Shown here piece by piece: positions 17,983 through 26,146 of a stretch of 64,000 bases of DNA (position 1 is the first letter of the stretch; every line of letters begins with the position of its first letter). The position numbers and the translations under genes were made by a program. The stretch covers positions 3,348,001-3,412,000 of the forward strand of contig NZ_CP101989.1 of the NCBI RefSeq assembly GCF_024508275.1, read 5' to 3'. Origin of the DNA: Cellulomonas wangsupingiae (GTDB lineage: Bacteria; Actinomycetota; Actinomycetes; Actinomycetales; Cellulomonadaceae). The notes under the pieces are model-generated. The model saw only the letters and a program-made list of their open reading frames with translations. It had not been told where the DNA came from and did not search any database.

Positions 17983-18675
17983 TCAGGAGCGTGCGTGCGT
18001 CGTCATCCACGTGTGCATCGCGATGGCACCGGCGGCCCCCGCGTTGAGGGACCGCGTGCTGCCGTGCTGCGTGATGTGGACGACGACGTCGCACACCGCC
18101 TGCGCCTGCGGGGTGAGGCCCGTCGACTCCTGGCCGAGCAGCAGGACGCACGCGCGCGGCAGCGGCGTCGTCTCGATCGGCACCGAGCCCGGGACGTTGT
18201 CCACGCCGACGACCGGCAGCCGTCCCCCGCCCGGGCCGGCCCCTGCCGCCCACGTCGCGAGCGCGGCCGCGTCGGGGTGGTGGTGCACGTGCAGGTACCG
18301 GTCGGTGACCATCGCGCCCCGCCGGTTCCACCGCCGTCGCCCCACGACGTGCACGCCGGCGGTGTTGAAGGCGTTGGCGGTGCGCACGACCGAGCCGATG
18401 TTGAGGTCGTGCTGCCAGTTCTCGATGGCGACGTGGAACGGGTGGCGGCGGGTGTCGAGGTCGGCGACCACCGCCTCGACGGTCCAGTACCGGTAGGCGT
18501 CGACGACGTTGCGGCGGTCGCCGTGCGCGAGCAGCTCGGGGTCGTACCGGGGGTCGAGCCCGCCGCCGGGCAGCCGGGGCCACGCGGCGGGCCCACCGGG
18601 CCACGGGCCCACGCCCACGGGCTCGTCGGGCCGGTCGCCGGGCACGTCGTCGGACGTCCCGCCGGTCGGCGTCAC
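17983..18675 (-). CDS. TrmH/SpoU-family RNA 2'-O-methyltransferase
   Basis: SPOUT-fold RNA methyltransferase of 230 residues using S-adenosylmethionine. Motif 1 is NIGSVVRTANAF near residue 91, motif 2 LLLGQESTGL near 178 and motif 3 HGSTRSLNAGAAGAIAMH near 204. The N-terminal ~45 residues are Pro/Gly-rich and probably disordered. Which RNA it modifies cannot be told from sequence. It is divergent from an IclR gene. Confidence 0.9.
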   Translation of the reverse strand: MTPTGGTSDDVPGDRPDEPVGVGPWPGGPAAWPRLPGGGLDPRYDPELLAHGDRRNVVDAYRYWTVEAVVADLDTRRHPFHVAIENWQHDLNIGSVVRTANAFNTAGVHVVGRRRWNRRGAMVTDRYLHVHHHPDAAALATWAAGAGPGGGRLPVVGVDNVPGSVPIETTPLPRACVLLLGQESTGLTPQAQAVCDVVVHITQHGSTRSLNAGAAGAIAMHTWMTTHARS

Positions 18676-18774
18676 CTCGCCGTCCCATCGCGCTGACCTG
18701 CGACCTCACCCGTGCACGGCATGCTCCGAGCGTAGCCGCGGGCGGGCGCGGCACCGGGCGCCGGCGGGCCCTCC

Positions 18775-18780
18775 TACGCT
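18775..18780 (+). promoter_or_regulatory. candidate -10 for a leaderless iclR-type transcript
   Basis: TACGCT ends six bases before the ATG at 18787, so transcription would start at or next to the initiation codon. No ribosome site is present in the intervening GGGGCC. The same arrangement occurs before the DedA and RecQ genes. Confidence 0.5.
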
Positions 18781-18786
18781 GGGGCC

Positions 18787-19578
18787 ATGGCACACCCGGA
18801 CGACGTCGCCGCACCCCGGCCCGGTGCGGACCGGACGGCGTCCCCCGTCGAGGCCGTCGACCGCGCGCTGCGTGTCCTCGAGGCGCTCGCGGCGGCCGGC
18901 CCGCACGGCGCCGGACTCGCGGACCTCGCGGCCGGGCTGGACCTCAACAAGACGACCGTGCACCGCACGCTGGCGGCGCTGCGCCACCGCGGCTTCGCGT
19001 CGCAGGAGCCGTCCGGCCGGTACGCGCTGGGACCCGCCGCGACGCGCCTGGCCGAGGACTACTTCGGCGACGAGAACCTGCCGGTGCTGCTGCACCCGGC
19101 GCTCGTGGCGCTGAGCCGTGAGGTCGACGAGCTCGTGCACCTCGGCGTGCTCGGCGGGCGCGAGGTCGTCTACCTCGACAAGGTCGAGCCCGAGCGTCCC
19201 GTGCGGGTGTGGTCGGCGATCGGCCGACGCAGCCCTGCGGTGACCACCGCGCTCGGGCGGGCGCTGCTGGCCTACCGCGGGACCGACCGGGCGGCGCTCG
19301 CCGGCTACCTCGACACCGCCGGCGTCGACGCCGAGCACGTCTGGGAGGCGCTCGAGCGCGCGCGCCGTGACGGGTACGCGACCGAGGTCGAGGAGAACGA
19401 GGCCGGAATCAGCTGCGTCGCGGTCCCCCTGCTGCGCGCGGGCGCGGCCGTCGCGGCGGTCTCGGTCACGGCACCCGTCGAGCGCATGACGCCGTCGCGC
19501 GTCGCCGGGCTGCACGCGGCCGTCGCGCGCACGCTGCCTCCCCTGCTGCCCGCGGGGCTCACCCTCCCCCGGCCCTGA
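18787..19578 (+). CDS. IclR-family transcriptional regulator
   Basis: Regulator of 263 residues. The N-terminal winged helix spans about 15-80, with recognition segment LDLNKTTVHRTLAALRHRGF near 50-70. The IclR effector domain follows: HLGVLGGREVVYLDKVE near 118 and a C-terminal ENEAGISCVAVPLL block near 200 that is typical of ligand-binding IclR proteins. It stands between the TrmH-like gene and nhaA, with no catabolic operon adjacent, so its targets are not evident. The divergent methylase gene is the only close candidate. The transcript is probably leaderless. Confidence 0.9.
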   Translation: MAHPDDVAAPRPGADRTASPVEAVDRALRVLEALAAAGPHGAGLADLAAGLDLNKTTVHRTLAALRHRGFASQEPSGRYALGPAATRLAEDYFGDENLPVLLHPALVALSREVDELVHLGVLGGREVVYLDKVEPERPVRVWSAIGRRSPAVTTALGRALLAYRGTDRAALAGYLDTAGVDAEHVWEALERARRDGYATEVEENEAGISCVAVPLLRAGAAVAAVSVTAPVERMTPSRVAGLHAAVARTLPPLLPAGLTLPRP

Positions 19579-19591
19579 GGCGGGCCGGGGG
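19566..19591. terminator. bidirectional terminator hairpin overlapping the iclR stop
   Basis: Perfect 10-bp stem CCCCCGGCCC/GGGCCGGGGG with loop TGAGGC, between the convergent IclR and nhaA genes. The loop contains the IclR TGA stop codon. Confidence 0.65.
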
Positions 19592-19599
19592 ACGGCGGG

Positions 19600-20862
19600 T
19601 CACCTCACGGACGCGGAGGGCTGCCCGCCGGTGACGTCCCGGCGGGCCTGGACCCGGGTCCGCCAGGTCAGGAGGGCACCGCCGAGCGCGGCCGCGGCGA
19701 GCGAGCCGAGCAGGATGGCGGCCTTGACGTTCTCGCCGTGCGGCGAGCCCGCGTCGAACGACAGCTCGCCGATGAGCAGCGAGACCGTGAACCCGACGCC
19801 GGCGACGACGCTGACGGCCGCCAGGTCGGGCCACCGCACGCTCGGGTCGAGCGTGGCCTTGGTCAGCCGCACCAGCAGGAACGTCGCCAGCAGGATCCCG
19901 ACGGGCTTGCCGAGCACGAGCCCGAGGGCGACGCCCTGCGCGGCCGGGTCCGACACCGCGTCGGCCAGCGCGCTCGGGCTCATGCTCACGCCCGCGGCGA
20001 ACAGCGCGAACACCGGCACCGCGAGGCCCGCGGACACCGGGCGCCACACGTGCTCGAGGCGCTCGGCGCGGCTGACCGTCTCGCCGCTGCGGGCCAGCGC
20101 GGGCACCGTGAACCCGAGGATGACGCCCGCGATCGTCGCGTGCACGCCGGACATGTGCATGAAGGTCCACGCCAGCACGGCGAGCGGGACGAGCAGCCAG
20201 GCGGTGGTGCGGCGCCGCACGAGCACCGCGAACACGGCGATGGTCAGGAGCGAGACGCCGAGCCACACGATCTGCAGGCCGACGGCGTAGAAGACCGCGA
20301 TGACGACGATGCCGAGCAGGTCGTCGACCACGGCGAGCGTCAGCAGGAACGCGCGCAGCGCCGTGGGCAGCCGCTTGCCGAAGACGGTGAGCACGGCCAC
20401 CGCGAACGCGATGTCGGTCGCCACGGGGATGGCCCAGCCCTCGGAGCTGCCGCCGGCCTGCAGGTTGACCACCGTGTACACCAGCGCGGGCACGGCCATG
20501 CCGCCGACGGCCGCGAGGATCGGGACGATCGCGGTCGACGGGCGCCGGAGCTGGCCGTCGACCATCTCGCGCTTGAGCTCGAGGCCGACCACGAAGAAGA
20601 AGATCGCGAGCAGACCGTCGGTGGCCCACTGCGCGACCGTGAGGTCGAGGTGCAGCGCCGCCGGCCCGACGACCGTGTCGCTCAGCGCGGCGTAGCCGCC
20701 CGCCCACGGGGAGTTCGCCCAGACCAGGGCGACGACCGCGCCGAGCAGCAGCAGGATCGCCCCGGCGTTCTCGGCACGCAGCGTGTCGGCCAGGTTGCGC
20801 AGCGATCCGGGGGTGAGCGGCCCGATCACGCGGGTACGGCGCTCGGGGGTGGGGTCGGTCAT
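19600..20862 (-). CDS. nhaA: Na+/H+ antiporter NhaA
   Basis: Inner-membrane sodium/proton antiporter of 420 residues with about 12 helices. Helix 4 carries VATDIAFAVAVL near residue 150, and helix 5 carries VVDDLLGIVVIAVF near 182, with the paired ion-binding aspartates of NhaA. A LGLVLGKPVGI block near 308 holds the essential Lys. It exports Na+ in exchange for protons, for pH and salt homeostasis. The gene is monocistronic; the 192 bp upstream (20863-21054) contain no gene or clear riboswitch. Confidence 0.95.
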   Translation of the reverse strand: MTDPTPERRTRVIGPLTPGSLRNLADTLRAENAGAILLLLGAVVALVWANSPWAGGYAALSDTVVGPAALHLDLTVAQWATDGLLAIFFFVVGLELKREMVDGQLRRPSTAIVPILAAVGGMAVPALVYTVVNLQAGGSSEGWAIPVATDIAFAVAVLTVFGKRLPTALRAFLLTLAVVDDLLGIVVIAVFYAVGLQIVWLGVSLLTIAVFAVLVRRRTTAWLLVPLAVLAWTFMHMSGVHATIAGVILGFTVPALARSGETVSRAERLEHVWRPVSAGLAVPVFALFAAGVSMSPSALADAVSDPAAQGVALGLVLGKPVGILLATFLLVRLTKATLDPSVRWPDLAAVSVVAGVGFTVSLLIGELSFDAGSPHGENVKAAILLGSLAAAALGGALLTWRTRVQARRDVTGGQPSASVR

Positions 20863-21054
20863 GACAGTCCTCGCGTCAGGTCAGGGCACGCCGGGCGCCG
20901 GTGCCCGGGGCGTGGCGGTGGAAACGTAGTCGAGCGTCGGTGGCACCCCCGTGGCAGGACGTCCCCCGGGGGCACGGGCCCGCGGTGGTACCCGCGCCTG
21001 CCCGTGTCGCGCACGGAGATGAGTGCGCCGCGCGACGTGCAGGGCGCACCGGGC

Positions 21055-21945
21055 TCAGCCACGGGGGGTCCGCGCGGCGAGCCAGTCCTGCACGACGGAC
21101 GTGTCGAGGTCGCCGAGGCCGGCCGCGGTGACGTCGGTGAACACCTCGAGCAGCACGTCCGTCAGCACCGTCGCGGTGCCGGTGGCGCGGGCCTCGTCGA
21201 GCGCGGCGCGCAGGTCCTTGACCATGTAGCGCGCCGGGCCCGACGGGCTGTGGTCGTGCGCCACGAACCGGTGCTTCTTGACCTCGAGCAGGCGGCTGGC
21301 CGCGTAGCCGCCGCCGAGCAGGTCGAGCATCCGGCCGACGTCGAGCCCGGAGCGCTCGGCGACGACCGCGGCCTCGGCCAGGGCGGTGACGGTCGCGGCG
21401 ACGACGACCTGGTTGCACGCCTTGGCGACCTGCCCCGACCCCAGCGGGCCGAGGTGGACGGGCGTCCCGGTGGCACCCAGGACGGGCAGCACGCGGGCGA
21501 CGTCGTCGTCCGCGCCGCCGACCATGACCGCGAGCGTCCCCGCCGCGGCGCCCTCCTGCCCGCCGCTGACGGGCGCGTCGACCACCCGCACCCGGCCGTC
21601 GGTGCGGGCGTCGAGCGTGGTGGCGAGCGCCCGCACCCCGGCCGGGGCGCTCGTCGAGCACACGACGAGCACGAGCGGGCCGGTGACGCCGGCGAGCAGC
21701 CCGTCGGGGCCCTCGAGCACGTCGACGAGCTCGGGCAGGTCGGGCAGCACGGACAGGACGACGTCGCTGTGCGCGGCCAGGGCGCGGGCGGTGGCGTGCG
21801 CGGTGGCGCCGGCGGCGACGAGGCCGGTGGTCGCCTCGGGCCGCCGGGCCGTGACGTGCAGGGGGTACCCGGCGGCCAGAACGTGCCCGGCCATCGGTGC
21901 GCCCATCGTGCCGAGGCCGACGACGCCGACGCGGGTCGCGCTCAT
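21055..21945 (-). CDS. 2-hydroxy-3-oxopropionate reductase-like beta-hydroxyacid dehydrogenase
   Basis: NAD(P)-dependent beta-hydroxyacid dehydrogenase of 296 residues (GarR/HIBADH family). The Rossmann signature VGVVGLGTMGAPMA starts at residue 6. DAPVSGGQEGAAAGTLAVMVGG near 125 is the substrate-binding signature, and K-A-C-N-Q near 172 supplies the catalytic Lys. In glucarate/galactarate pathways GarR reduces tartronate semialdehyde to glycerate, and the neighbouring uronate island fits, but 3-hydroxyisobutyrate or gamma-hydroxybutyrate substrates cannot be excluded. Its start overlaps the DUF4862 stop by four bases (ATGA). Confidence 0.85.
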   Translation of the reverse strand: MSATRVGVVGLGTMGAPMAGHVLAAGYPLHVTARRPEATTGLVAAGATAHATARALAAHSDVVLSVLPDLPELVDVLEGPDGLLAGVTGPLVLVVCSTSAPAGVRALATTLDARTDGRVRVVDAPVSGGQEGAAAGTLAVMVGGADDDVARVLPVLGATGTPVHLGPLGSGQVAKACNQVVVAATVTALAEAAVVAERSGLDVGRMLDLLGGGYAASRLLEVKKHRFVAHDHSPSGPARYMVKDLRAALDEARATGTATVLTDVLLEVFTDVTAAGLGDLDTSVVQDWLAARTPRG

Positions 21946-22895
21946 CGGGCGGCGCCGGCCGCCGTCACCTGCGCGAGTGCGGCGCGGGCGACCTCGATCC
22001 GGGTGGCGACGTCCGCGTCGGCCGGGCGGACGGCGACCTTGACCGCCACGAGGCAGCCGGGGTCGGTGAGCGCGAGCGCGGCCGCGATCTCGTCGGGCCC
22101 GAGCAGCGAGTCGGCCGAGGCCGCGAGCGCCGGCGCGTCGCCGCGCGGCGGGATGTGCGCGTCGGCCCACGGCGCGCCCCACTCCGTCGTCACGTCGGTG
22201 GCGCCCGAGAGCACGAGCGCCCCGAGCAGGCCGGCGTCGCGTGCGGCCCGCAGGTGCTCGAGCGGGGTGTGCAGGCTGCGACCCTCGATGGCCGAGCGGC
22301 CCCAGTTGACCGCCAGGGCGGGCCCGGAGCCGTCGGTGCGGGCGAGGTCGGCGAGCACCGTGAGCTCGTCGTCGAGCGTGAGGAACCCCTTGGCCGGCAC
22401 CTGCCCGGTGACGAGGGCGTCGCAGTGCTCGACGAGCAGCCGGGCACCGGCCAGGTCCCACGTGGCGATCTCCTCGAGCGACCGCAGGAGCGCGTCGCGG
22501 CTCCCGCCGCGGGGGCCGGGTGCGCTGTGGACCTGGATCGCGGCGACCCGCGCGGCCCCGGCGGCGGCCTGCGTCGCGGCGAGGTCGGCGGCGCGCCGGA
22601 CGTCGTCGAGCGCCCGCCGACGGCCGTCGGGATCCCCCGAGGCCAGGCCGTACACCGGGTCGTCCGCGAGGCGGCCCATGACGGTCGGGATGCAGGTCAC
22701 GAGCAGGTTCAGGTCGTCACGCGCGGCGAGCAGGGCCGGTTCGGCGGGGGTGCCGGGCGCGGGCAGCGGCAGCTCGAGGCCGCCGATCGGGAGGTCGGCG
22801 ACGGCGGCCCAGAACTGCGCGCGTGCGGCGCCGTCGGCCGGGGCCATCGCGTACGCCCCGAGCAGGGGCAGGTCCGACGAGGGGGTGAGGTGCAT
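21942..22895 (-). CDS. DUF4862 family protein, sugar-isomerase-like fold
   Basis: Predicted TIM-barrel protein of 317 residues, related in pattern to xylose-isomerase-like barrels. L-L-G-A-Y-A-M-A-P near residue 11, L-V-T-C-I-P-T-V-M-G-R-L near 64, V-H-S-A-P near 121, V-E-H-C-D-A near 154 and VNWGRSAIEGRS near 195 match DUF4862 proteins. These keep His, Glu and Asp residues in barrel positions suitable for a metal site. No activity is established. It is the first gene of a two-gene operon with the GarR-like reductase, divergent from the TRAP operon. An isomerase or epimerase step in uronate catabolism is a reasonable guess only. Confidence 0.8.
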   Translation of the reverse strand: MHLTPSSDLPLLGAYAMAPADGAARAQFWAAVADLPIGGLELPLPAPGTPAEPALLAARDDLNLLVTCIPTVMGRLADDPVYGLASGDPDGRRRALDDVRRAADLAATQAAAGAARVAAIQVHSAPGPRGGSRDALLRSLEEIATWDLAGARLLVEHCDALVTGQVPAKGFLTLDDELTVLADLARTDGSGPALAVNWGRSAIEGRSLHTPLEHLRAARDAGLLGALVLSGATDVTTEWGAPWADAHIPPRGDAPALAASADSLLGPDEIAAALALTDPGCLVAVKVAVRPADADVATRIEVARAALAQVTAAGAAR

Positions 22896-22971
22896 CGTTG
22901 CTCCGTCTCACAGGGTGGGTGGTACACGCCGGACGGCGGCCCACCCGGGACCAAGGTTGTGCTGCGCGGCC

Positions 22972-23068
22972 CCGGACATCCGGCAGGGTTTGTTCCGTGC
23001 CTCGGAACATGGTTCCATACTCGTGGCACTGACAGCGAGGTCAGCAACGCCGGACAGCGATGTCCGGC
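22972..23068. promoter_or_regulatory. divergent control region with nested inverted repeats (IclR-type operators)
   Basis: Within the 249-bp gap between the DUF4862 and dctP starts lie CCGGACATCCGG (22972-22983), GTTCCGTGCCTCGGAAC (22992-23008), overlapping GGAACATGGTTCC (23004-23016), and GCCGGACAGCGATGTCCGGC (23049-23068). The middle pair resembles IclR-family operators (GGAAC-N3-GTTCC). The outer pair shares CGGACA and flanks them 77 bp apart. The IclR protein encoded inside the TRAP operon (27009-27797) is the obvious candidate binder. Confidence 0.6.
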
Positions 23069-23144
23069 ACAGCCCCCCCCGGGCGGTGCTCACCGACACC
23101 ACCCGCTCACCTCCCCCGGGTGAGCCGACAGAGGAGTAGTCCCC

Positions 23145-24203
23145 ATGAGGCGATCCAAGGCCGCCACGATCACGGCCCTCATCGGCGCTTCCGTGCTCGC
23201 GCTGACGGCGTGCAGCGCGGGCACCAGCCCGGTCACGCAGGACTCCCCCAGCGCGTCGTCCGACGACACCGCGGCGAAGCCGAACGCGGACACGCTCGTC
23301 ATGAAGGCCGCGTTCAACCAGCCCGAGACCCACCCGCAGTACATCGTGCTCGACGAGCTGGGCGACAAGCTGTTCGAGGCCACCGACGGCGCGTACGACA
23401 TCGAGGTCTTCCCCAACGAGACCCTCGGCGCGCAGCGCGAGACCATCGAGCTCGTCCAGGCCGGCACGATCGAGATGGCCTACGTCGGCGGCCCGCTGCT
23501 CGAGAACTTCAACCCCGACTTCGTGGTCTTCAACCTGCCGTTCGTCTTCGACTCGCCCGAGCACCAGTCCGCGACGACGAACGACCCCGAGATCGTCGGC
23601 GACCTGTACTCGTCCCTCGAGGACGAGGGCATCAAGGTCGTCAGCGCGTTCCACGGCGGCGTCCGGTCCGTCTACAACGCCGACAAGCCGATCAACACGC
23701 CGGCCGACCTCGCGGGCATGAAGATCCGCGTCATCGAGTCCGACACGAACATCGAGATGATGGCGCTGATGGGCGGCACGGGCACCCCGATGGGCCAGGG
23801 CGAGGTCTACACCGCCATCCAGTCCGGCGTCCTCGAGGGCGGCGAGAACAACGAGCTCATCTACTCGAACCTCAAGCACGCCGAGGTCGCGCCGTTCTAC
23901 AGCTACACGCGCCACCTCATGTTCCCCGACTACCTGATCATCAGCCCGGCCGTCTACGACGCCATGACGCCCGAGCACCAGGAGATCTTCACCGACCTGC
24001 TCGCCGAGGCCCGCGTCGAGGAGGCGAAGCTCTGGAAGGAGCAGGTCGCCGAGGGCATCAAGGCCGCCGAGGCCGCCGGTGCGACGTTCAACGAGGTCGA
24101 CACGGACGCGTTCACCGAGGCCATCGCCCCGCTGACGCAGAAGAAGCTGACGAACGACGTCACCAGGACGATCTTCGACCAGGTCCGCGCCGCGGCCGAG
24201 TGA
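23145..24203 (+). CDS. dctP: TRAP transporter solute-binding protein, DctP family
   Basis: Extracytoplasmic receptor of 352 residues for organic or sugar acids. A lipobox ALTACS near residue 22-27 anchors it as a lipoprotein, as usual in Gram-positives. The DctP fold shows VEVFPN-like IEVFPNETLGAQRE near 85, G-T-I-E-M-A-Y-V near 106, and N-T-P-A-D-L-A-G-M-K-I-R near 185. The conserved arginine (Arg in KIR-V) normally binds the ligand carboxylate. It is the first gene of the island's plus-strand operon. Uronate is the likely cargo given KduI and KduD downstream; this is inference from context. Confidence 0.93.
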   Translation: MRRSKAATITALIGASVLALTACSAGTSPVTQDSPSASSDDTAAKPNADTLVMKAAFNQPETHPQYIVLDELGDKLFEATDGAYDIEVFPNETLGAQRETIELVQAGTIEMAYVGGPLLENFNPDFVVFNLPFVFDSPEHQSATTNDPEIVGDLYSSLEDEGIKVVSAFHGGVRSVYNADKPINTPADLAGMKIRVIESDTNIEMMALMGGTGTPMGQGEVYTAIQSGVLEGGENNELIYSNLKHAEVAPFYSYTRHLMFPDYLIISPAVYDAMTPEHQEIFTDLLAEARVEEAKLWKEQVAEGIKAAEAAGATFNEVDTDAFTEAIAPLTQKKLTNDVTRTIFDQVRAAAE

Positions 24204-24232
24204 CGACGAGGCGACGCGGAGAGGCCCGACCA

Positions 24233-24736
24233 ATGACCAGAGCAAAGTCCCTGCTCGACCGGCTGCTGACGTGGGTGTGCGTGGTGCTGTTCGCCGTGCT
24301 CGTCCTCGACGTCACGTGGCAGGTCTTCGCCCGACAGGTCCTCGACCAGCCCAGCACGTGGTCCGAGGAGCTCGCCAAGTACCTGTTCATCTGGCTGGGC
24401 CTCTTCGCGTCGGCGCTCGTCTTCGGCGAGCGCGGCCACATCGCGGTCGACTTCGCCGTGAAGAAGCTCCCCGGCAAGGCCCAGGTCGCCGTGGCGGTGC
24501 TCGTCCAGCTCTCGATCCTCGTCTTCACCGCCCTCGTCCTGATCTGGGGCGGGCTGCGGGTCGTCGACCTGGCGTGGGACCAGAACCTCACCGGCCTGCC
24601 GGTGAACGTCGGCCCGCTGTACCTGGCGCTGCCGATCTCCGGGGTGCTCATCGCCCTGTACACCGTCTACCACCTGGTCAGGATCCTCACCGGCGCCGAG
24701 CGCGCCGTCGAGGACGCCGAGCCTGACGTCCTGTGA
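24233..24736 (+). CDS. dctQ: TRAP transporter small permease, DctQ family
   Basis: Small membrane subunit of 167 residues with four predicted helices, near 8-28, 48-66, 84-108 and 125-147. The first loop has QVFARQVLDQPSTWSEELAK, matching DctQ proteins (E-E-L-A motif). It pairs with the DctM subunit. The ATG at 24233 follows the dctP stop by 29 bases; the reading frame is open upstream only as a shadow of dctP. Confidence 0.93.
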   Translation: MTRAKSLLDRLLTWVCVVLFAVLVLDVTWQVFARQVLDQPSTWSEELAKYLFIWLGLFASALVFGERGHIAVDFAVKKLPGKAQVAVAVLVQLSILVFTALVLIWGGLRVVDLAWDQNLTGLPVNVGPLYLALPISGVLIALYTVYHLVRILTGAERAVEDAEPDVL

Positions 24737-24750
24737 AGGAGGCCTGACCC

Positions 24751-26061
24751 ATGGACCCCGCAGCGCTCGCAGCAGTCATCCTGCTCGCCGGCATCGTCGT
24801 CTTCCTGCTCCTCGGAGCACCCATCAGCATCGCGGTCGGCCTGTCGTCGCTCGCCGCGATCGTCACCGCGCTCGGTCTCGAGAACGGTGTGCTCACGGCC
24901 GCCCAGCAGGTCTTCCGGGGGATCAACTCCTTCCCCCTGCTCGCGATCCCGTTCTTCGTGCTGGCCGGCGTGATCATGAACCAAGGCGGGATCGCGCTCC
25001 GGCTCGTCAACGCCGCCAAGGTGATGGTCGGGCGCATGCCCGGCTCGCTGGCCCAGACGAACGTCGCCGCCAACGCGCTGTTCGGCGCGGTGTCCGGCTC
25101 GGGTGTCGCGGCAGCCGCCGCGATCGGCTCGACCATCGGCCCGATCCAGAAGCGCGAGGGCTACGACAAGTCCTTCGCGGCGGCGGTCAACATCGCCTCG
25201 GCGCCCTCGGGCATGATCATCCCGCCGAGCAACCTCATGATCGTGTACTCGCTCGTCTCGAGCGCCTCGGTCGCCGCGCTGTTCGTCGCGGGCTACATCC
25301 CCGGTGCCATGTGGGCCGCGGCCTGCATGATCATCGTGTACCTGTACGCCCGCAAGCGGCCCGAGCTCAAGGTGACCGAGCGGATCAGCTTCCGCGACGG
25401 CGCCAGGACGATCCTCGCCGCCGTGCCGGCCCTGCTGCTCATCGTCGTGGTGATCGGCGGCATCCTCGCCGGGTACTTCACGCCGACCGAGGGCTCGGTC
25501 ATCGCGGTCGTCTACTCGCTCGTGCTGTCGTTCATCTACAAGACGATCAGGGTCGGGCAGCTGCCGACCATGCTCATGGACGCGGCTCGCACGACCGCCG
25601 TGGTCATGTTCCTCGTCGGGGTCAGCTCGATCATGGGCTTCGTCATGGCGTTCGCCCGGATCCCGCAGATGGCGTCGGAGGCGATCTTCTCCGTCAGCAC
25701 CAACCCGGTGGTCATCCTGCTGCTCATCGCGGTCATCCTGCTGATCCTCGGGTGCTTCATGGACCCGACGCCGGCGGTGCTGATCTTCGCGCCGATCTTC
25801 CTGCCGATCGTCACGGCCATGGGGATCGACCCCGTCCACTTCGGCATCATGATGGTCTTCAACCTCTCCATCGGGACCATCACGCCACCGGTCGGGCCGA
25901 TCCTCTTCGTGGGAGCCAAGGTCGCGGACATCTCGATCGAGGCGGTGATCCGGCGCCTGCTGCCCTTCTTCGGCGCGCTGGTGCTCGTCCTGATCATGGT
26001 GATCTTCACCCCGGCGCTGTCCCTGTGGCTGCCCACGCAGCTCGGCCTCATCACCCCCTGA
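24751..26061 (+). CDS. dctM: TRAP transporter large permease, DctM family
   Basis: Main translocating subunit of 436 residues with about 12 helices. L-L-G-A-P-I-S-I-A-V-G near residue 20, N-V-A-A-N-A-L-F-G-A-V-S-G-S near 93, IIPPSNLMIVY near 155 and T-P-P-V-G-P-I-L-F near 380 are DctM signatures. Transport is Na+-coupled in characterised TRAP systems. It lies 14 bases after dctQ with its own GAAGGAGG ribosome site. Confidence 0.95.
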   Translation: MDPAALAAVILLAGIVVFLLLGAPISIAVGLSSLAAIVTALGLENGVLTAAQQVFRGINSFPLLAIPFFVLAGVIMNQGGIALRLVNAAKVMVGRMPGSLAQTNVAANALFGAVSGSGVAAAAAIGSTIGPIQKREGYDKSFAAAVNIASAPSGMIIPPSNLMIVYSLVSSASVAALFVAGYIPGAMWAAACMIIVYLYARKRPELKVTERISFRDGARTILAAVPALLLIVVVIGGILAGYFTPTEGSVIAVVYSLVLSFIYKTIRVGQLPTMLMDAARTTAVVMFLVGVSSIMGFVMAFARIPQMASEAIFSVSTNPVVILLLIAVILLILGCFMDPTPAVLIFAPIFLPIVTAMGIDPVHFGIMMVFNLSIGTITPPVGPILFVGAKVADISIEAVIRRLLPFFGALVLVLIMVIFTPALSLWLPTQLGLITP

Positions 26062-26066
26062 CCGAC

Positions 26067-26105
26067 CCGCCGGGACGCCGCGCACCTGCGCGGCGTCCCG
26101 GGCGG
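26067..26105 (+). terminator. strong hairpin between dctM and kduI, possible attenuator
   Basis: Left arm 26067-26084 and right arm 26087-26105 pair over about 18 bp (GGGACGCCGCGCA with TGCGCGGCGTCCC at the core, one bulge). It lies inside an otherwise tightly packed operon. It could stop part of the transcripts or protect the transporter mRNA. No T-run follows. Confidence 0.55.
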
Positions 26106-26146
26106 GCGGCCCCGCGCCGCCCGGACGCCCCCACGGAAGGTTCCCC

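Noticed and set aside
20863..21054. A sodium- or pH-responsive riboswitch upstream of nhaA
   Set aside because: The region has GC-rich hairpins but I cannot match it to a described nhaA-associated RNA motif.
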